NCBI GenBank assembly: GCA_035258605.1 | Contig: DATFXD010000183.1 | Location: 1 to 20,295 of the forward strand | DNA length: 20,295 bases | Reading direction: 5' to 3' | Source: AWTP1-13 sp035258605 | GTDB taxonomy: Bacteria; Pseudomonadota; Alphaproteobacteria; Rhizobiales; Hyphomicrobiaceae | Part shown: positions 1-8,006 of the stretch, piece after piece | How positions within the stretch are numbered: position 1 is the first letter of the stretch | Layout: every line of letters starts with the position of its first letter | Notes under the pieces: generated by a model | The model's database searches: none | Told to the model about the DNA's origin: nothing | Seen by the model: only the letters and a program-made list of their open reading frames with translations | Position numbers and translations under genes: made by a program

Positions 1-876
1 CACCAGGAAAGTGCCGATGAGCGAGAGGGAGAAGGCGAGGATGGCGAGCAGGATGGTCCACACCTTGAGCGCCTCGCGCTTCTCCATGACCAGCGCGGAG
101 TGCAACAGCGCGGTGGCGGCGAGCCACGGCATGAACGAGGCATTTTCCACCGGGTCCCAGAACCACCAGCCGCCCCAGCCCAGCTCGTAGTAGGCCCACC
201 ACGAGCCCATGGCGATGCCGAGCGTCAGCAGCATCCAGGCTGCGAGCGTCCACGGCCGCACCCAGCGCGCCCAGGCCGCGTCGGTGCGCCCTTCGATCAG
301 GGCGGCGATGGCAAAGGAGAACGCCATCGAAAGGCCGACATAGCCGGCATAGAGAAACGGCGGATGGAAGGCCAGCGCCGGATCCTGCAGGATGGGATTG
401 AGACCGCGGCCCTCGGGCTGGGGCGGAATGCGCAGGAAGGGGCTCGACGCAAACACGATGAACACCAGGAAGGCGACGGCGATCGTCGCCTGCACCGAGA
501 GCACGTTGGCGCGCAAGGTATCGGGCAAGTTGTTGCCAAACAGCGCCACGGCGGCGCCGAACAGCGCCAGGATCAGGACCCACAGCACCATCGAGCCCTC
601 ATGGTTTCCCCACACGCCGGAGATTTTGTAAATCAGCGGCTTGGCGGTGTGCGAGTTGGCCCACACGGTCTCAACGGAAAAATCGGAGGTGATAAAGGCG
701 TGCGTCAACGCCAGGAAGGCGAAGCTCAACAGCGTGAGCTGGGCGAGCGCCGCCGGCGGCCCCACCGCCATCAACTTGCCATCGCCGACGCGGGCGCCCC
801 AGGCCGGCAGCAGCATCTGCATCAGGGCAACCGCCAGCGCCAGGATCAAGGCAAAATGCCCAAGCTCGATGATCAT
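1..876 (-). CDS. ccmF: CcmF cytochrome c heme lyase subunit, 3' end cut by window edge
   Basis: This is the first 292 codons of the integral-membrane subunit that ligates heme to apocytochrome c in the periplasm (System I maturation; CycK in rhizobia). The start MIIELGHFAL is typical of the family. Hydrophobic segments alternate along the whole fragment. The tryptophan-rich heme-handling (WWD) motif is at about residues 234-253, with the core GWWFWDPVEN. Full-length CcmF is usually about 650 residues, so more than half lies beyond position 1. The gene follows ccmE on the same strand after a 103-nt gap, and the Shine-Dalgarno signal at ATG 876 is weak. The frame stays open upstream to a GTG at 954, which would add 26 Ala/Gly-rich residues. 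I prefer ATG 876 because it matches the family start. Identification is very secure; the exact start is slightly less so. Confidence 0.96.
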   Translation of the reverse strand, partial: MIIELGHFALILALAVALMQMLLPAWGARVGDGKLMAVGPPAALAQLTLLSFAFLALTHAFITSDFSVETVWANSHTAKPLIYKISGVWGNHEGSMVLWVLILALFGAAVALFGNNLPDTLRANVLSVQATIAVAFLVFIVFASSPFLRIPPQPEGRGLNPILQDPALAFHPPFLYAGYVGLSMAFSFAIAALIEGRTDAAWARWVRPWTLAAWMLLTLGIAMGSWWAYYELGWGGWWFWDPVENASFMPWLAATALLHSALVMEKREALKVWTILLAILAFSLSLIGTFLV

Positions 877-979
877 CGGCGATCGGCCTTTCCCGGCCCG
901 GGCCGCAGATGGCGTTGCCGCCGCTGCGACCGATGCGCCGACGTTTGATCCCACCTGCGCCTGCGAGTGACCGCCACCG

Positions 980-1462
980 TCATCGCCGGGCGCGCTCCTT
1001 GCTGCTGGCCGCGCCGCCTTGGCTGTTGCCCGCGCCTTGCCACACGCCCTGTTGCTTCAAGGCCTTGGCAACCTCGGGCGGCATATAGGCCTCGTCGTGC
1101 TTGGCGAGCACGCTATCGGCGAGGAAATGCCCGCCGCCATCGAGTGCCCCCTCGGCGACCACGCCCTGACCCTCGCGGAAGAGGTCGGGCAGGATGCCGG
1201 TATAGCGCACGTCGATCGTCTTCACCGTGTCGGTGACCGCGAATTCGACGGTGCTGCCGGCACCGCGCTTGACGCTGCCGGTCGCGACCAGGCCGCCGAG
1301 GCGAATGCGCTGGCCCGGGCCGACACCCTTGGCAACGACTTCGCTCGGGGTATGAAAGAAGACGATGGTGTCGCGCAGGGCGACCAGCACCAACAACACG
1401 GCGAGGCTCAGGATGGCGATGCCGAGCCCGATGAAGAGCGCACGGCGCTGTTTGCGGGTCAT
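980..1462 (-). CDS. ccmE: CcmE periplasmic heme chaperone
   Basis: This 160-residue protein carries heme from the CcmABCD complex to CcmF (CycJ in rhizobia). A short basic N-terminus (MTRKQRR) is followed by one membrane anchor at about residues 9-29, then a periplasmic beta-barrel (OB fold) domain. The family signature HxxxY is present as H122-D-E-A-Y126, where the histidine binds heme covalently. A hydrophilic, low-complexity C-terminal tail follows, as is usual. The ATG at 1462 overlaps the ccmI stop codon in an ATGA arrangement (1459-1462), so the two are translationally coupled. The same frame stays open much further upstream, but that stretch is the ccmI gene in another frame. Identification is very secure. 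Confidence 0.97.
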   Translation of the reverse strand: MTRKQRRALFIGLGIAILSLAVLLVLVALRDTIVFFHTPSEVVAKGVGPGQRIRLGGLVATGSVKRGAGSTVEFAVTDTVKTIDVRYTGILPDLFREGQGVVAEGALDGGGHFLADSVLAKHDEAYMPPEVAKALKQQGVWQGAGNSQGGAASSKERARR

Positions 1463-2589
1463 GAGCCCAGCCCCAAGCTTGCGGCCAGGGCGCTGAGTTC
1501 GCCCAGCGCGCGTTCGTCGCCGGCAAAGTTGCGACGCGCCTCGGCCAGCGCCTCGCGCGCGTCGTTCTTGCGGTCGAGCACAACGTAGGCATTGAGCAGA
1601 CGCCGCCAGCCCGCCAAGTCGTTGCCGTTCTGCTTCAGGCGCTGTGCCAAGCCATCGACCATGCCGGCAATCATGCGACTGCGCTCCTCGGGCGCGAGCG
1701 CCTGCGCGGCGGCAACGTCGGCGGCCGTGGGACCGGGCGCTGCCGGCTTGCTGCCGGTGCCGAGGCGGCGCGTCACGTCTTCGAGGCGCTCGCTGACGGC
1801 CGCGCGCCAGGGCGCCGCGCTGGGGGCCGCGCCCAACAGCGCGCGATAGTCCGCCGCCGCCTCGCCGAGCTTGCCGTCCTGCTCCTTGGCCACCGCCAGC
1901 CAATAGCGCGCTTCGACCCGGTCGGGTTCGAGTTTCAGGATCTTGTCATAGGCGCGACGCGCCTCCTCGGTGACGACGCCGTCGTTGGCGAGCATGCTGG
2001 CATCGGCAAAGCCCGCCAGCAGCTTGATCGATTCGCCGTTGAGTTGCATGGCCCGCCCATAGGCGTTGACCGCGTCGCGATAGCGTCCGAGCTTGAAATA
2101 GACCGGCGCCACCACCTCCCACCCCTCTCCATCGCCGGGCTCATCGCGCAGACGGGCCTCGACGCGGGCAACGAGTTCGCCAATGCCCGCCTCATTGAGC
2201 GCCAGCTGTTGGCGCTTGGCGGCCGGAAAGCCCGGCATCTCCGGCGAGCCATAGACGAGATAGAGGCCGATCACGACCACTGGCACCAGCACGGCTGCGG
2301 CCACGGCGGTGTTGGTGTGCCCGCGCGCCGGCGGGACCGGTGCGGCGGCCTCGGGCGCGCCGGCTCCCGCCAACAGACGGCGCGAGATCTCAAGCTTGGT
2401 GGCGGCGGCCTCGCTGGCGTCCATCAGCCCACGGGCGCAGTCGGCCTCCACTTCCTCGAGCTGGTTGCGATAGACGGCAACGCTGCCCGCGCCGCGTTCC
2501 GCGCTGCCGCTGGCGGCGCGGGTCAGGGGCGCGAGCACGGCCACCAGGACCGCCGCCGTCATCACCGCGAAGAGGATCCACAGGAGCAT
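1459..2589 (-). CDS. ccmI: CcmI (CycH) cytochrome c biogenesis TPR protein
   Basis: This 376-residue bitopic membrane protein presents apocytochrome c to the heme-ligation complex. The start ATG at 2589 begins the first membrane segment (MLLWILFAVM, residues 1-20). A cytoplasmic helical loop carries the usual YRNQLEEVEAD stretch (40-50), and a second membrane segment lies at about 94-113. The C-terminal periplasmic part is rich in tetratricopeptide-like helices: about 155-190 (VYFKLGRYRDAVNAYGRAMQ), 210-255, and again 325-370. An in-frame extension upstream to 2748 is possible but is Pro/Arg-rich and unlike the family. The gene is the first of ccmI-ccmE-ccmF, the order of the rhizobial cycHJKL operon. 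A 228-nt non-coding gap separates it from the lipoprotein gene. I saw no convincing promoter there. Confidence 0.94.
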   Translation of the reverse strand: MLLWILFAVMTAAVLVAVLAPLTRAASGSAERGAGSVAVYRNQLEEVEADCARGLMDASEAAATKLEISRRLLAGAGAPEAAAPVPPARGHTNTAVAAAVLVPVVVIGLYLVYGSPEMPGFPAAKRQQLALNEAGIGELVARVEARLRDEPGDGEGWEVVAPVYFKLGRYRDAVNAYGRAMQLNGESIKLLAGFADASMLANDGVVTEEARRAYDKILKLEPDRVEARYWLAVAKEQDGKLGEAAADYRALLGAAPSAAPWRAAVSERLEDVTRRLGTGSKPAAPGPTAADVAAAQALAPEERSRMIAGMVDGLAQRLKQNGNDLAGWRRLLNAYVVLDRKNDAREALAEARRNFAGDERALGELSALAASLGLGS

Positions 2590-2817
2590 GCGTTCTATCC
2601 GGCTGCGCCAGCCCCCCTGCAATAGGGCTGGGACCGCGGCGTGGCAAGGCGGGCGGCGCGCAGTGGCAGATCTGTCGCGGGGCGAAGGCGGGCGATCCGC
2701 GTCGGTGCGGCCGCCGCCGTGCGCACGCGCCGGGGACACAAGCGGCAACAGGCAGGCGGCTGGCCACCAAGGCCCGTACCGCCAGCATGCGCGCGCAACT
2801 GGGCCGACGACCGCCGT

Positions 2818-3273
2818 CTAAGCGTCAACCGGGCTCCAGGTGCCGTCGGGGTTGCGGCAGGCGGTGCCGCGCATCGTTTGCGGCCGTCCGTCAATATAGA
2901 CCTTGTGGACATAATCGCGGCAGTCGAGCGACCCACGCCGGTAGGGCTGCTCGGGAATAACCTCGCCGTAGCGGCCGTTGCTCGGGTTCTGCCACCGTAC
3001 CGGGCGCCCCGATTGTCCCCGCTCCCAGGCATCATATTCCGCCTGCTGGGCCAACTGGCGATCGCGCGCATCGAGCGAGCGGCCGATCTCGTTGCCGACG
3101 ATGCCACCGATCACCGCCCCGGCGAACGTGCTGGCGACCCGGCCGCCGCCCTTGCCGAACTGGTTGCCGATGACGCCACCGGCGATGGCGCCCATCAGGG
3201 TGCCCGTGTCCTGCTTGGTCTCGCAGCCCATGAGCACGAGCGCGGCCACGCACACCATGATCGCAGGTCGCAT
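2818..3273 (-). CDS. Glycine-zipper outer-membrane lipoprotein, 17-kDa surface antigen family
   Basis: This 151-residue protein has a lipoprotein signal. The hydrophobic run VCVAALVLMGC ends in a lipobox-like L-M-G-Cys at Cys17. Residues about 24-65 form a glycine-zipper 2TM segment with small residues every four positions (GAIAGGVIGNQFG, then GAVIGGIVGNEIGRSLD). This is the pattern of the rickettsial 17-kDa antigen/SlyB-like group. The C-terminal half is soluble, with two cysteines and a W-S-P-V-D-A end. ATG 3273 is preceded by a strong purine-rich ribosome site (GGGGGAGGG), so I keep it over the internal ATG five codons later. It sits between feuQ and ccmI on the same strand. I recall this placement from other alphaproteobacterial genomes. 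Its function is probably envelope integrity; no catalytic motif is seen. Confidence 0.88.
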   Translation of the reverse strand: MRPAIMVCVAALVLMGCETKQDTGTLMGAIAGGVIGNQFGKGGGRVASTFAGAVIGGIVGNEIGRSLDARDRQLAQQAEYDAWERGQSGRPVRWQNPSNGRYGEVIPEQPYRRGSLDCRDYVHKVYIDGRPQTMRGTACRNPDGTWSPVDA

Positions 3274-3429
3274 TAATCCCTCCCCCGTACCGTTGCATCC
3301 GGCGAGCCCACGCCCCCTCGCGCGGCCATACCGCCGGTGCGCTCGGCGAATCGCAAGTTGTCATGGCAATGCGCGCTTCGATTAGGGCGAAAGTACGACC
3401 CGCGGCTCACGCCGAAGCCGGCATCGTGA

Positions 3430-4812
3430 CTAGCTGGCGAGCGGCAGGGTCAGGCGCACGCTGAGACCGCCGATCTCGGCCCGGCACAGTTCCAGCCCAC
3501 CGCTGTAGGAGTGGGCAAGGTCGGCAACGATCGAATGGCCGAGGCCGGAGCCGGGTTTGGTTTCGTCGAGCCGCCGTCCGCGCAGGATCGGGTCGGTCAG
3601 CTGCTGGTCGGTCAAGCCCGGGCCGTCGTCCTCGACCCTGATCTCGAACCGCGCATGGGCGCCGTTGTCGGCGGGCAACGTCGCCACCGACAGCATCACC
3701 TTGGAGCGCGCCCACTTCGAGGCGTTGTCGAGCAGATTGCCGAGCATCTCCTCGAGGTCCTGGCGCTCGCCCTGAAAGCGGGTCCCCGCCGGGCAGTCCA
3801 TGATGTAGGACAGCTGCCGGTCGCGATAGATGCGCTCGAGCGCGCGAATCAGCGATTCGCCCACCGGCCGCACTTCCGTCACCCGGCCGATGACGCCGAT
3901 GCGGGCGGCCATGCGGGCGCGATCGAGGTAGAGAGAAATCTGCTTGCCCATGATCTCGGCCTGCTCGGAGACCTTGCGGGCAAAGCCGCTGGGCTCGTCG
4001 CGCGCCTCGTTGACGATCACCGCCAGCGGCGTCTTCAGCGCGTGCGCCAGATTGCCGACATGGGTGCGGGCGCGCTCGACGATGTCCTGGTTGGATTTCA
4101 AGAGCGCGTTGAGCTCCTGCTGCAGGGGCACGATTTCCTGCGGCAGGGCGGCGTCGAGCCGTGCCGCCTCGCCCGAGCGGATGGCGCTCAGCCCCTTTTC
4201 CACCTGGTGCAGGGGCAACAACCCGAAGCGGATCTGAAACAGATTGACCGCGAGCAGGCCGATGCCGGCCAGCGCCAGCGCCAAACCGAGCCGGGTGCGG
4301 AAGCTGAGCAGGCTGTTTTCCACCTCCTCCAGCGCCGCCGCCACCGCCACCGAGTAGCGTTGCGCCGATTGGCCCTCGCCGAACACGTAGATGGTCTCGG
4401 CCACGCGCACGGTCTGCTCCAGCGGCCCGGTCAAGGTTGCCCAGCGTACCTCGCGGTCGTTGGGTTCGACCTTGGCTTCGCTCGGCAGCGGGATGCGCTC
4501 ATCGGCCAGCGAGCGCGATACCAGCAGCCGGCCGGGGCGTCCGTCGAGCGGCTTGATCTGCCAGTACCAGCCCGAGTGCGTGATCTCAAACAGCGGTTCG
4601 CCGACGTCCTTTGGCGCCCCCGGCTCGCTGTCGCCGTGATCGATGCTGTCGGAGAGAATGACCGTGAGCAGCACGCCGATGCGGCGGTCGTAACTGTTCT
4701 CCACCTCCTCGCGATAGAGCGAATAGATGATCATGCCGGCGACCGGGAGAACCAGCAGCACCCACGCCGCCGCGGTCGCAAACAGCCGAAACGCGAGGGA
4801 GTTAGTTCGCAT
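3430..4812 (-). CDS. feuQ: Sensor histidine kinase, FeuQ-like
   Basis: This 460-residue inner-membrane kinase is the partner of the upstream response regulator. Membrane segments lie at about residues 12-32 and 172-192 and flank a periplasmic sensor region of about 140 residues. A linker follows, then the dimerisation/phosphoacceptor box with His257 in AHALKTPLAVI. The ATP-binding domain has an N box (GNLLDNASKW, 358-367), a G1 box (DDGPG, 395-399) and a G2 box (GSGLGHSI, 421-428). The ATG at 4812 lies inside the end of the regulator gene (11-nt overlap) and has a good ribosome site (GGAGGGCG). The pairing next to ccmI matches the published rhizobial feuPQ-cycHJKL neighbourhood. There FeuPQ has been linked to iron uptake and, in Sinorhizobium, to cyclic glucan export. 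The ligand sensed here is unknown. It could equally be named a PhoQ-type kinase. Confidence 0.93.
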   Translation of the reverse strand: MRTNSLAFRLFATAAAWVLLVLPVAGMIIYSLYREEVENSYDRRIGVLLTVILSDSIDHGDSEPGAPKDVGEPLFEITHSGWYWQIKPLDGRPGRLLVSRSLADERIPLPSEAKVEPNDREVRWATLTGPLEQTVRVAETIYVFGEGQSAQRYSVAVAAALEEVENSLLSFRTRLGLALALAGIGLLAVNLFQIRFGLLPLHQVEKGLSAIRSGEAARLDAALPQEIVPLQQELNALLKSNQDIVERARTHVGNLAHALKTPLAVIVNEARDEPSGFARKVSEQAEIMGKQISLYLDRARMAARIGVIGRVTEVRPVGESLIRALERIYRDRQLSYIMDCPAGTRFQGERQDLEEMLGNLLDNASKWARSKVMLSVATLPADNGAHARFEIRVEDDGPGLTDQQLTDPILRGRRLDETKPGSGLGHSIVADLAHSYSGGLELCRAEIGGLSVRLTLPLAS

Positions 4813-5470
4813 CGCCCTCCGAGAGCCTGTAGCCCAGGCCGCGAATGGTCTTGATCATGTCGGGTGGAATCTTCTTGCGCAGCCGGCCGATGAACACCTC
4901 GATGGTGTTGGAGTCGCGGTCAAAATCCTGTTCGTAGAGGTGCTCGACCAGTTCCGTGCGCGAGACGATGCGATCGTTGTGGTGCATCAGATAGGCGAGC
5001 AGCCGATATTCATGCGAGGTGAGCTTCACCGGCTGGCCATCGAGCGTGACGCGCGCGGTTTTGGTGTCGAGCCGCAGCGGTCCGCATTCGATGTCGCTGC
5101 GGGCGTGCCCCGAGGCGCGGCGCACCTGCGCCCGGATCCGCGCCAGCAATTCCTCCATGTGAAACGGCTTGGCCACGTAGTCATCGGCGCCGGCATCGAT
5201 GCCGGCGACCTTGTCGCTCCAGCGATCGCGGGCGGTGAGGATGATCACCGGCATGTTGCGCCCGGCCCGGCGCCACTGCTCGAGCACGCTGATGCCGTCG
5301 ATCTTGGGCAAGCCGGTGTCGAGGATGACGACATCGTAGGGCTCGGTCTCGCCGAGGAAGAAGCCCTCCTCGCCGTCGAAGGCGGCATCGACGGCATAGC
5401 CGGCGTCGGTCAGCGCCGCCACCAGCTGGCGGTTGAGATCGCGATCATCCTCGAGCACCAGTACCCGCAC
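4802..5470 (-). CDS. feuP: OmpR/PhoB-family response regulator, FeuP-like
   Basis: This 222-residue DNA-binding regulator is phosphorylated by the downstream kinase. The receiver domain (1-115) has the acidic pair Glu8/Asp9, phosphoacceptor Asp51 (VVILDTGLP), Thr79 and Lys101 (VAKPF). The winged-helix output domain (about 125-218) shows the usual LTSHEYRLL and a C-terminal KTIRGLGYRL wing. I set the start at GTG 5470, where the protein begins directly with VRVLVLEDD and an AAAAAGG ribosome-site-like stretch lies just upstream. The open frame extends 17 more codons to an ATG at 5521, but those residues are not typical of the family. The resulting length matches FeuP/PhoP homologues. It is first in a two-gene unit with feuQ and overlaps it by 11 nt. 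Confidence 0.93.
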   Translation of the reverse strand: MRVLVLEDDRDLNRQLVAALTDAGYAVDAAFDGEEGFFLGETEPYDVVILDTGLPKIDGISVLEQWRRAGRNMPVIILTARDRWSDKVAGIDAGADDYVAKPFHMEELLARIRAQVRRASGHARSDIECGPLRLDTKTARVTLDGQPVKLTSHEYRLLAYLMHHNDRIVSRTELVEHLYEQDFDRDSNTIEVFIGRLRKKIPPDMIKTIRGLGYRLSEGDAN

Positions 5471-5815
5471 GTGGCCTGACCTTTTTGCTTCCGCTTGCCG
5501 CCAAGGGCGGTTTCGACGCACGAGGGCAGCTCGCGCGCGTCGCGGAGGAATGGGGCATTGTCCTCACCGGCCGACGGCGCGCACAAACGTAACAGGTGGC
5601 GCCGGGCGGGCCCGTTGCGGACAATATAAGGGGTTCGGCCGTTGCGCCAGCGGTGCCACGCCGGGGTGGGCCGGCCCCAAGACAAAACTATCCCCCGTCG
5701 GCCGGCGGCGCCGGGCGGCCGGACCCCAAATCCGGCGCAGCCCCTCAATGCCATGCTGTTGCCACATCGCTGCCCATGGTGATGCAAGATCCCTAGCCCA
5801 CACCACGCCCACGCC
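5471..5815. other. Intergenic region upstream of feuP and of a secreted-protein gene
   Basis: This 345-bp divergent gap lies between feuP (minus) and the gene at 5816 (plus). Short reading frames here have no recognisable domain. An AT-rich patch (ACAATATAAGG, about 5620-5630) stands out from the GC-rich surroundings and could be part of a promoter on either strand. No well-spaced -35/-10 pair could be assigned. I see no RNA gene. Confidence 0.5.
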
Positions 5816-6205
5816 ATGCGCTCGCCACCGCTGTTAGCCGCTGCCGCCGTGACCCTCCTCGTGGGCGCCGGCGGCGGGGCGTCCGCCCAGCCCCCCGATG
5901 ACATCTGCGCCGCGGCGACCCTGCATGCCAAGGCCTCCAACGCCGAAGTCGGCGTTTGGCTCGACCGGCAGACGCGCCACGACGGCATCGAGGTGGTGTG
6001 CCGGATCCGTACCGTGCAGTTCAGCCGGTTCCTCAACGTCCGCGCCCCGGCCAGGGATTGGTGGGAGCGCAAGGCCAAGGAATGGAGCAGCATCAATTGC
6101 GCCAACCAGATGTGGCGCATCGCCATCAACGATGGCTGGGTGATCTTGGGACGGATGACGACGGCATCGGGCGAGCACGCCGACCTCATCGCCACCTGCA
6201 AATAG
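5816..6205 (+). CDS. Small secreted four-cysteine protein of unknown function
   Basis: This 129-residue protein starts with a Sec signal peptide: a basic start, a hydrophobic run LLAAAAVTLLVGAGG, and probable cleavage after ASA at residue 24. The mature part is about 105 residues with four cysteines (31, 62, 95, 128), which could form two disulfides in the periplasm. It is aromatic-rich in the second half (DWWERKAKEW, QMWRIAINDGW). No family or catalytic motif is recognised. The gene stands alone, divergent from feuP, and its ribosome site is weak. The signal peptide, cysteine spacing and lack of a competing frame make it a likely real gene. Confidence 0.6.
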   Translation: MRSPPLLAAAAVTLLVGAGGGASAQPPDDICAAATLHAKASNAEVGVWLDRQTRHDGIEVVCRIRTVQFSRFLNVRAPARDWWERKAKEWSSINCANQMWRIAINDGWVILGRMTTASGEHADLIATCK

Positions 6206-6210
6206 GCGCA

Positions 6211-6233
6211 CCGACCGGACCTTCAGGGGTCGG
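6211..6233 (+). terminator. Possible stem-loop after the secreted-protein gene
   Basis: CCGACC (6211-6216) pairs with GGTCGG (6228-6233) across an 11-nt loop, starting 5 nt after the stop codon at 6205. There is no T-run, so it is only a weak terminator candidate. Confidence 0.25.
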
Positions 6234-6374
6234 CGTCTAGACTGGCGCGGGATCACATCCGACGCACACCCTTTTGATCGCGCGCCGGGCCGGGCCCGCG
6301 GTCCACATGCAGAGCTGGTGCGTATCTCGTGCAACTGCGCCGAGCCCGGCGTGGAGAGCGATCGGCGCCAACCC

Positions 6375-6620
6375 ATGACCACAGCCGCAACCTTTGTCCG
6401 CCTGAGCGTCGCCCTAATCTCAGTCATCAACGCCAGCGCAGCGCTGACGCTCCCGCAAACGCGCGCCCGCTTCGGCATCACTACCCCGGTGGCGGCCACC
6501 GCCAGCCACCAGCGCCGCGCCCAGATCCGCCGGCAACGGCCGCCGCGCGTGCCCCGGCGCCAACCCAACGACCAGGACCCGACCGAGGCCTTTGCCCGGG
6601 GGGCCGCCGCTGAGCTCTAA
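6375..6620 (+). CDS. Doubtful small ORF with signal-like N-terminus
   Basis: This is an 81-residue frame from ATG 6375. The N-terminus (FVRLSVALISVINASAAL) resembles a signal peptide. The rest is Arg/Pro/Gln-rich (RRAQIRRQRPPRVPRRQ), as random high-GC frames often are. No ribosome site is clear and no family is recognised. The surrounding 6206-6766 stretch holds nothing else that I can support. It is included only as a candidate. Confidence 0.25.
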   Translation: MTTAATFVRLSVALISVINASAALTLPQTRARFGITTPVAATASHQRRAQIRRQRPPRVPRRQPNDQDPTEAFARGAAAEL

Positions 6621-6766
6621 TCAACGTGCCGGCGCATGGCCGCGGCCCCGTGCCATGCAGGATCAATGTGCCGATGCGCTTGAGCGACCGGCACCCGTGC
6701 CGCACCCCGCAATGGCCCAATCACCCCTGTGCACCTCCGCGCACAGCAACCGATGGCACTGTCGCC

Positions 6767-7359
6767 TCAGCCCAGATACATGACGCCGTTGATGTGCACG
6801 GTCTGGCCGGTGATGGATCGGGCGCGAGGACCAGCCAAAAACATTCCGCAGCTGCGATCCTCGACGCTGCCGAGGCGGCCCGTCAGGATGCGGTTGACGC
6901 CATGATGCTGCGGCAGCGGCAGCTTCGGGTCGCGCTCGGTGCCGATCAACCCGGGCACCACGCAGTTGGCCGTGATCTTGTCGGGCAAGCTCGTGGGCGA
7001 GCGCGCGGGTAAAGCCGGTGAGGCCCGCTTGGCCACCACGACATGGGGCGCGCACCGGGAGGCGCCGAGGTAGGCGCTGACGCCGCAGATGTTGACGATG
7101 GCGCCGGCGCAGCTGGCGCGCAGGTGCGTTAGGGCCGACGTCACCATCAGGAAGGCGCCATGGAGGATCACGCCCAACACGCCGTGCCCGTCCGGCGACG
7201 GCCTCGACCGCGTCGCGGTTACGGCCGCCGTGACCACCACGGCCGCGCCGGCGCGGCGAGCGCCAGAGCGATGCCGCAGCCGATAGTGCGACCGGCGCCG
7301 GTGACGAGGGCGACGCGGCCCTCAAGATCGGTGCCCGGGGCATGAGCCTTGTGCCTCAT
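6767..7359 (-). pseudogene. Degraded short-chain dehydrogenase/reductase (SDR) gene
   Basis: Pieces of one SDR protein appear in order but in three different frames. The start at ATG 7359 has an AGGA ribosome site and gives the nucleotide-binding LEGRVALVTGAGRTIGCGIA. The frame then shifts near 7260 to GAAVVV and near 7225 to NRDAVEAVAG. About 60-70 residues that should hold the NNAG motif are missing. The central part VLGVILHGAFLM and IVNICGVSAYLGAS follows in the second frame. The helix GLTGFTRALAHELA sits in the third frame at about 7030-6985. The C-terminus KITANCVVPGLIGTERD to TGQTVHINGVMYLG returns to the second frame and stops at 6767. The length is about 590 bp against about 750 for intact SDRs. 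At least four frame changes and the deletion rule out a functional product. Confidence 0.85.
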
Positions 7360-8006
7360 TGAGATCCTGCCGATCATGAAACGCGCGTGCGCCAGGGCGA
7401 CGAAAGAAGCACCCACAGCGCGGCTGTTGCTCGCCGCCGACGGCCGGCGCAGGCCCCCAGGCGCGAGCGCTTGGTCGGCCCCGCTGGCAGGCCCGCGTGG
7501 CTGGAAATCCCACCGTTTGCAGAAGCACTTGTGGCCAGTTTGACACTGCCCTGGCAAGAAAGCCCGGCCCGCACCCTCCGGATATTGGCAAACCGCGCGA
7601 TCGCGCGCTACCCATCGTTGAGTGCTGGACCAGTGGCGCCCGCCCGCCGGGACAGGGGTTCAGTGAGGGGCTAGTTGTGCGGGGGGGCGTTCTATTCCGT
7701 GGCGTACTGGCGTTGTCATTCTCGGTGCCGACGACCGATCGATGCCCGAGCGGCTGGGCACGGGACCGGGTTCCGAGCCACGGTGGCTCGCGCGGCCGGA
7801 GCACCCGGAATATCCGCATCCCGTCGGCGACAGCTGAGCATCAGCCACCAGCGCGCGCTCGGCGACGCAAGACCTTTCAAATCCGTAGCGCCACGCCTGG
7901 CGGCCAAGCGCTCGCCTGGTGCCTTCGGCCACCGGCCGCAGCCGCGCCGACCCATGTCCGGCCGCGATCACGCGCCTTGCCAAATCTTGTCATCGTAGGG
8001 GGTCAC
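7360..8006. other. Gene-poor region between the SDR pseudogene and a secreted-protein gene
   Basis: This is 647 bp without a supportable gene. Frames on both strands are long only because stop codons are rare at this G+C; their translations are Arg/Pro/Ala/Gly-rich with no domain. A plus-strand frame is open through this region into the gene at 8007, but the part before ATG 8007 does not look like protein. A ribosome site (GTAGGGGGTCAC) just before 8007 ends the region. Confidence 0.5.

Noticed and set aside
100..948. 282-codon plus-strand open frame at the left edge
   Set aside because: It is antisense to ccmF, whose WWD motif and membrane segments are unmistakable.
3511..4854. 447-codon plus-strand open frame
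   Set aside because: It lies opposite feuQ, which has all kinase motifs. The translation is His/Gln/Arg-rich with no domain, typical of antisense frames in high-GC codon usage.
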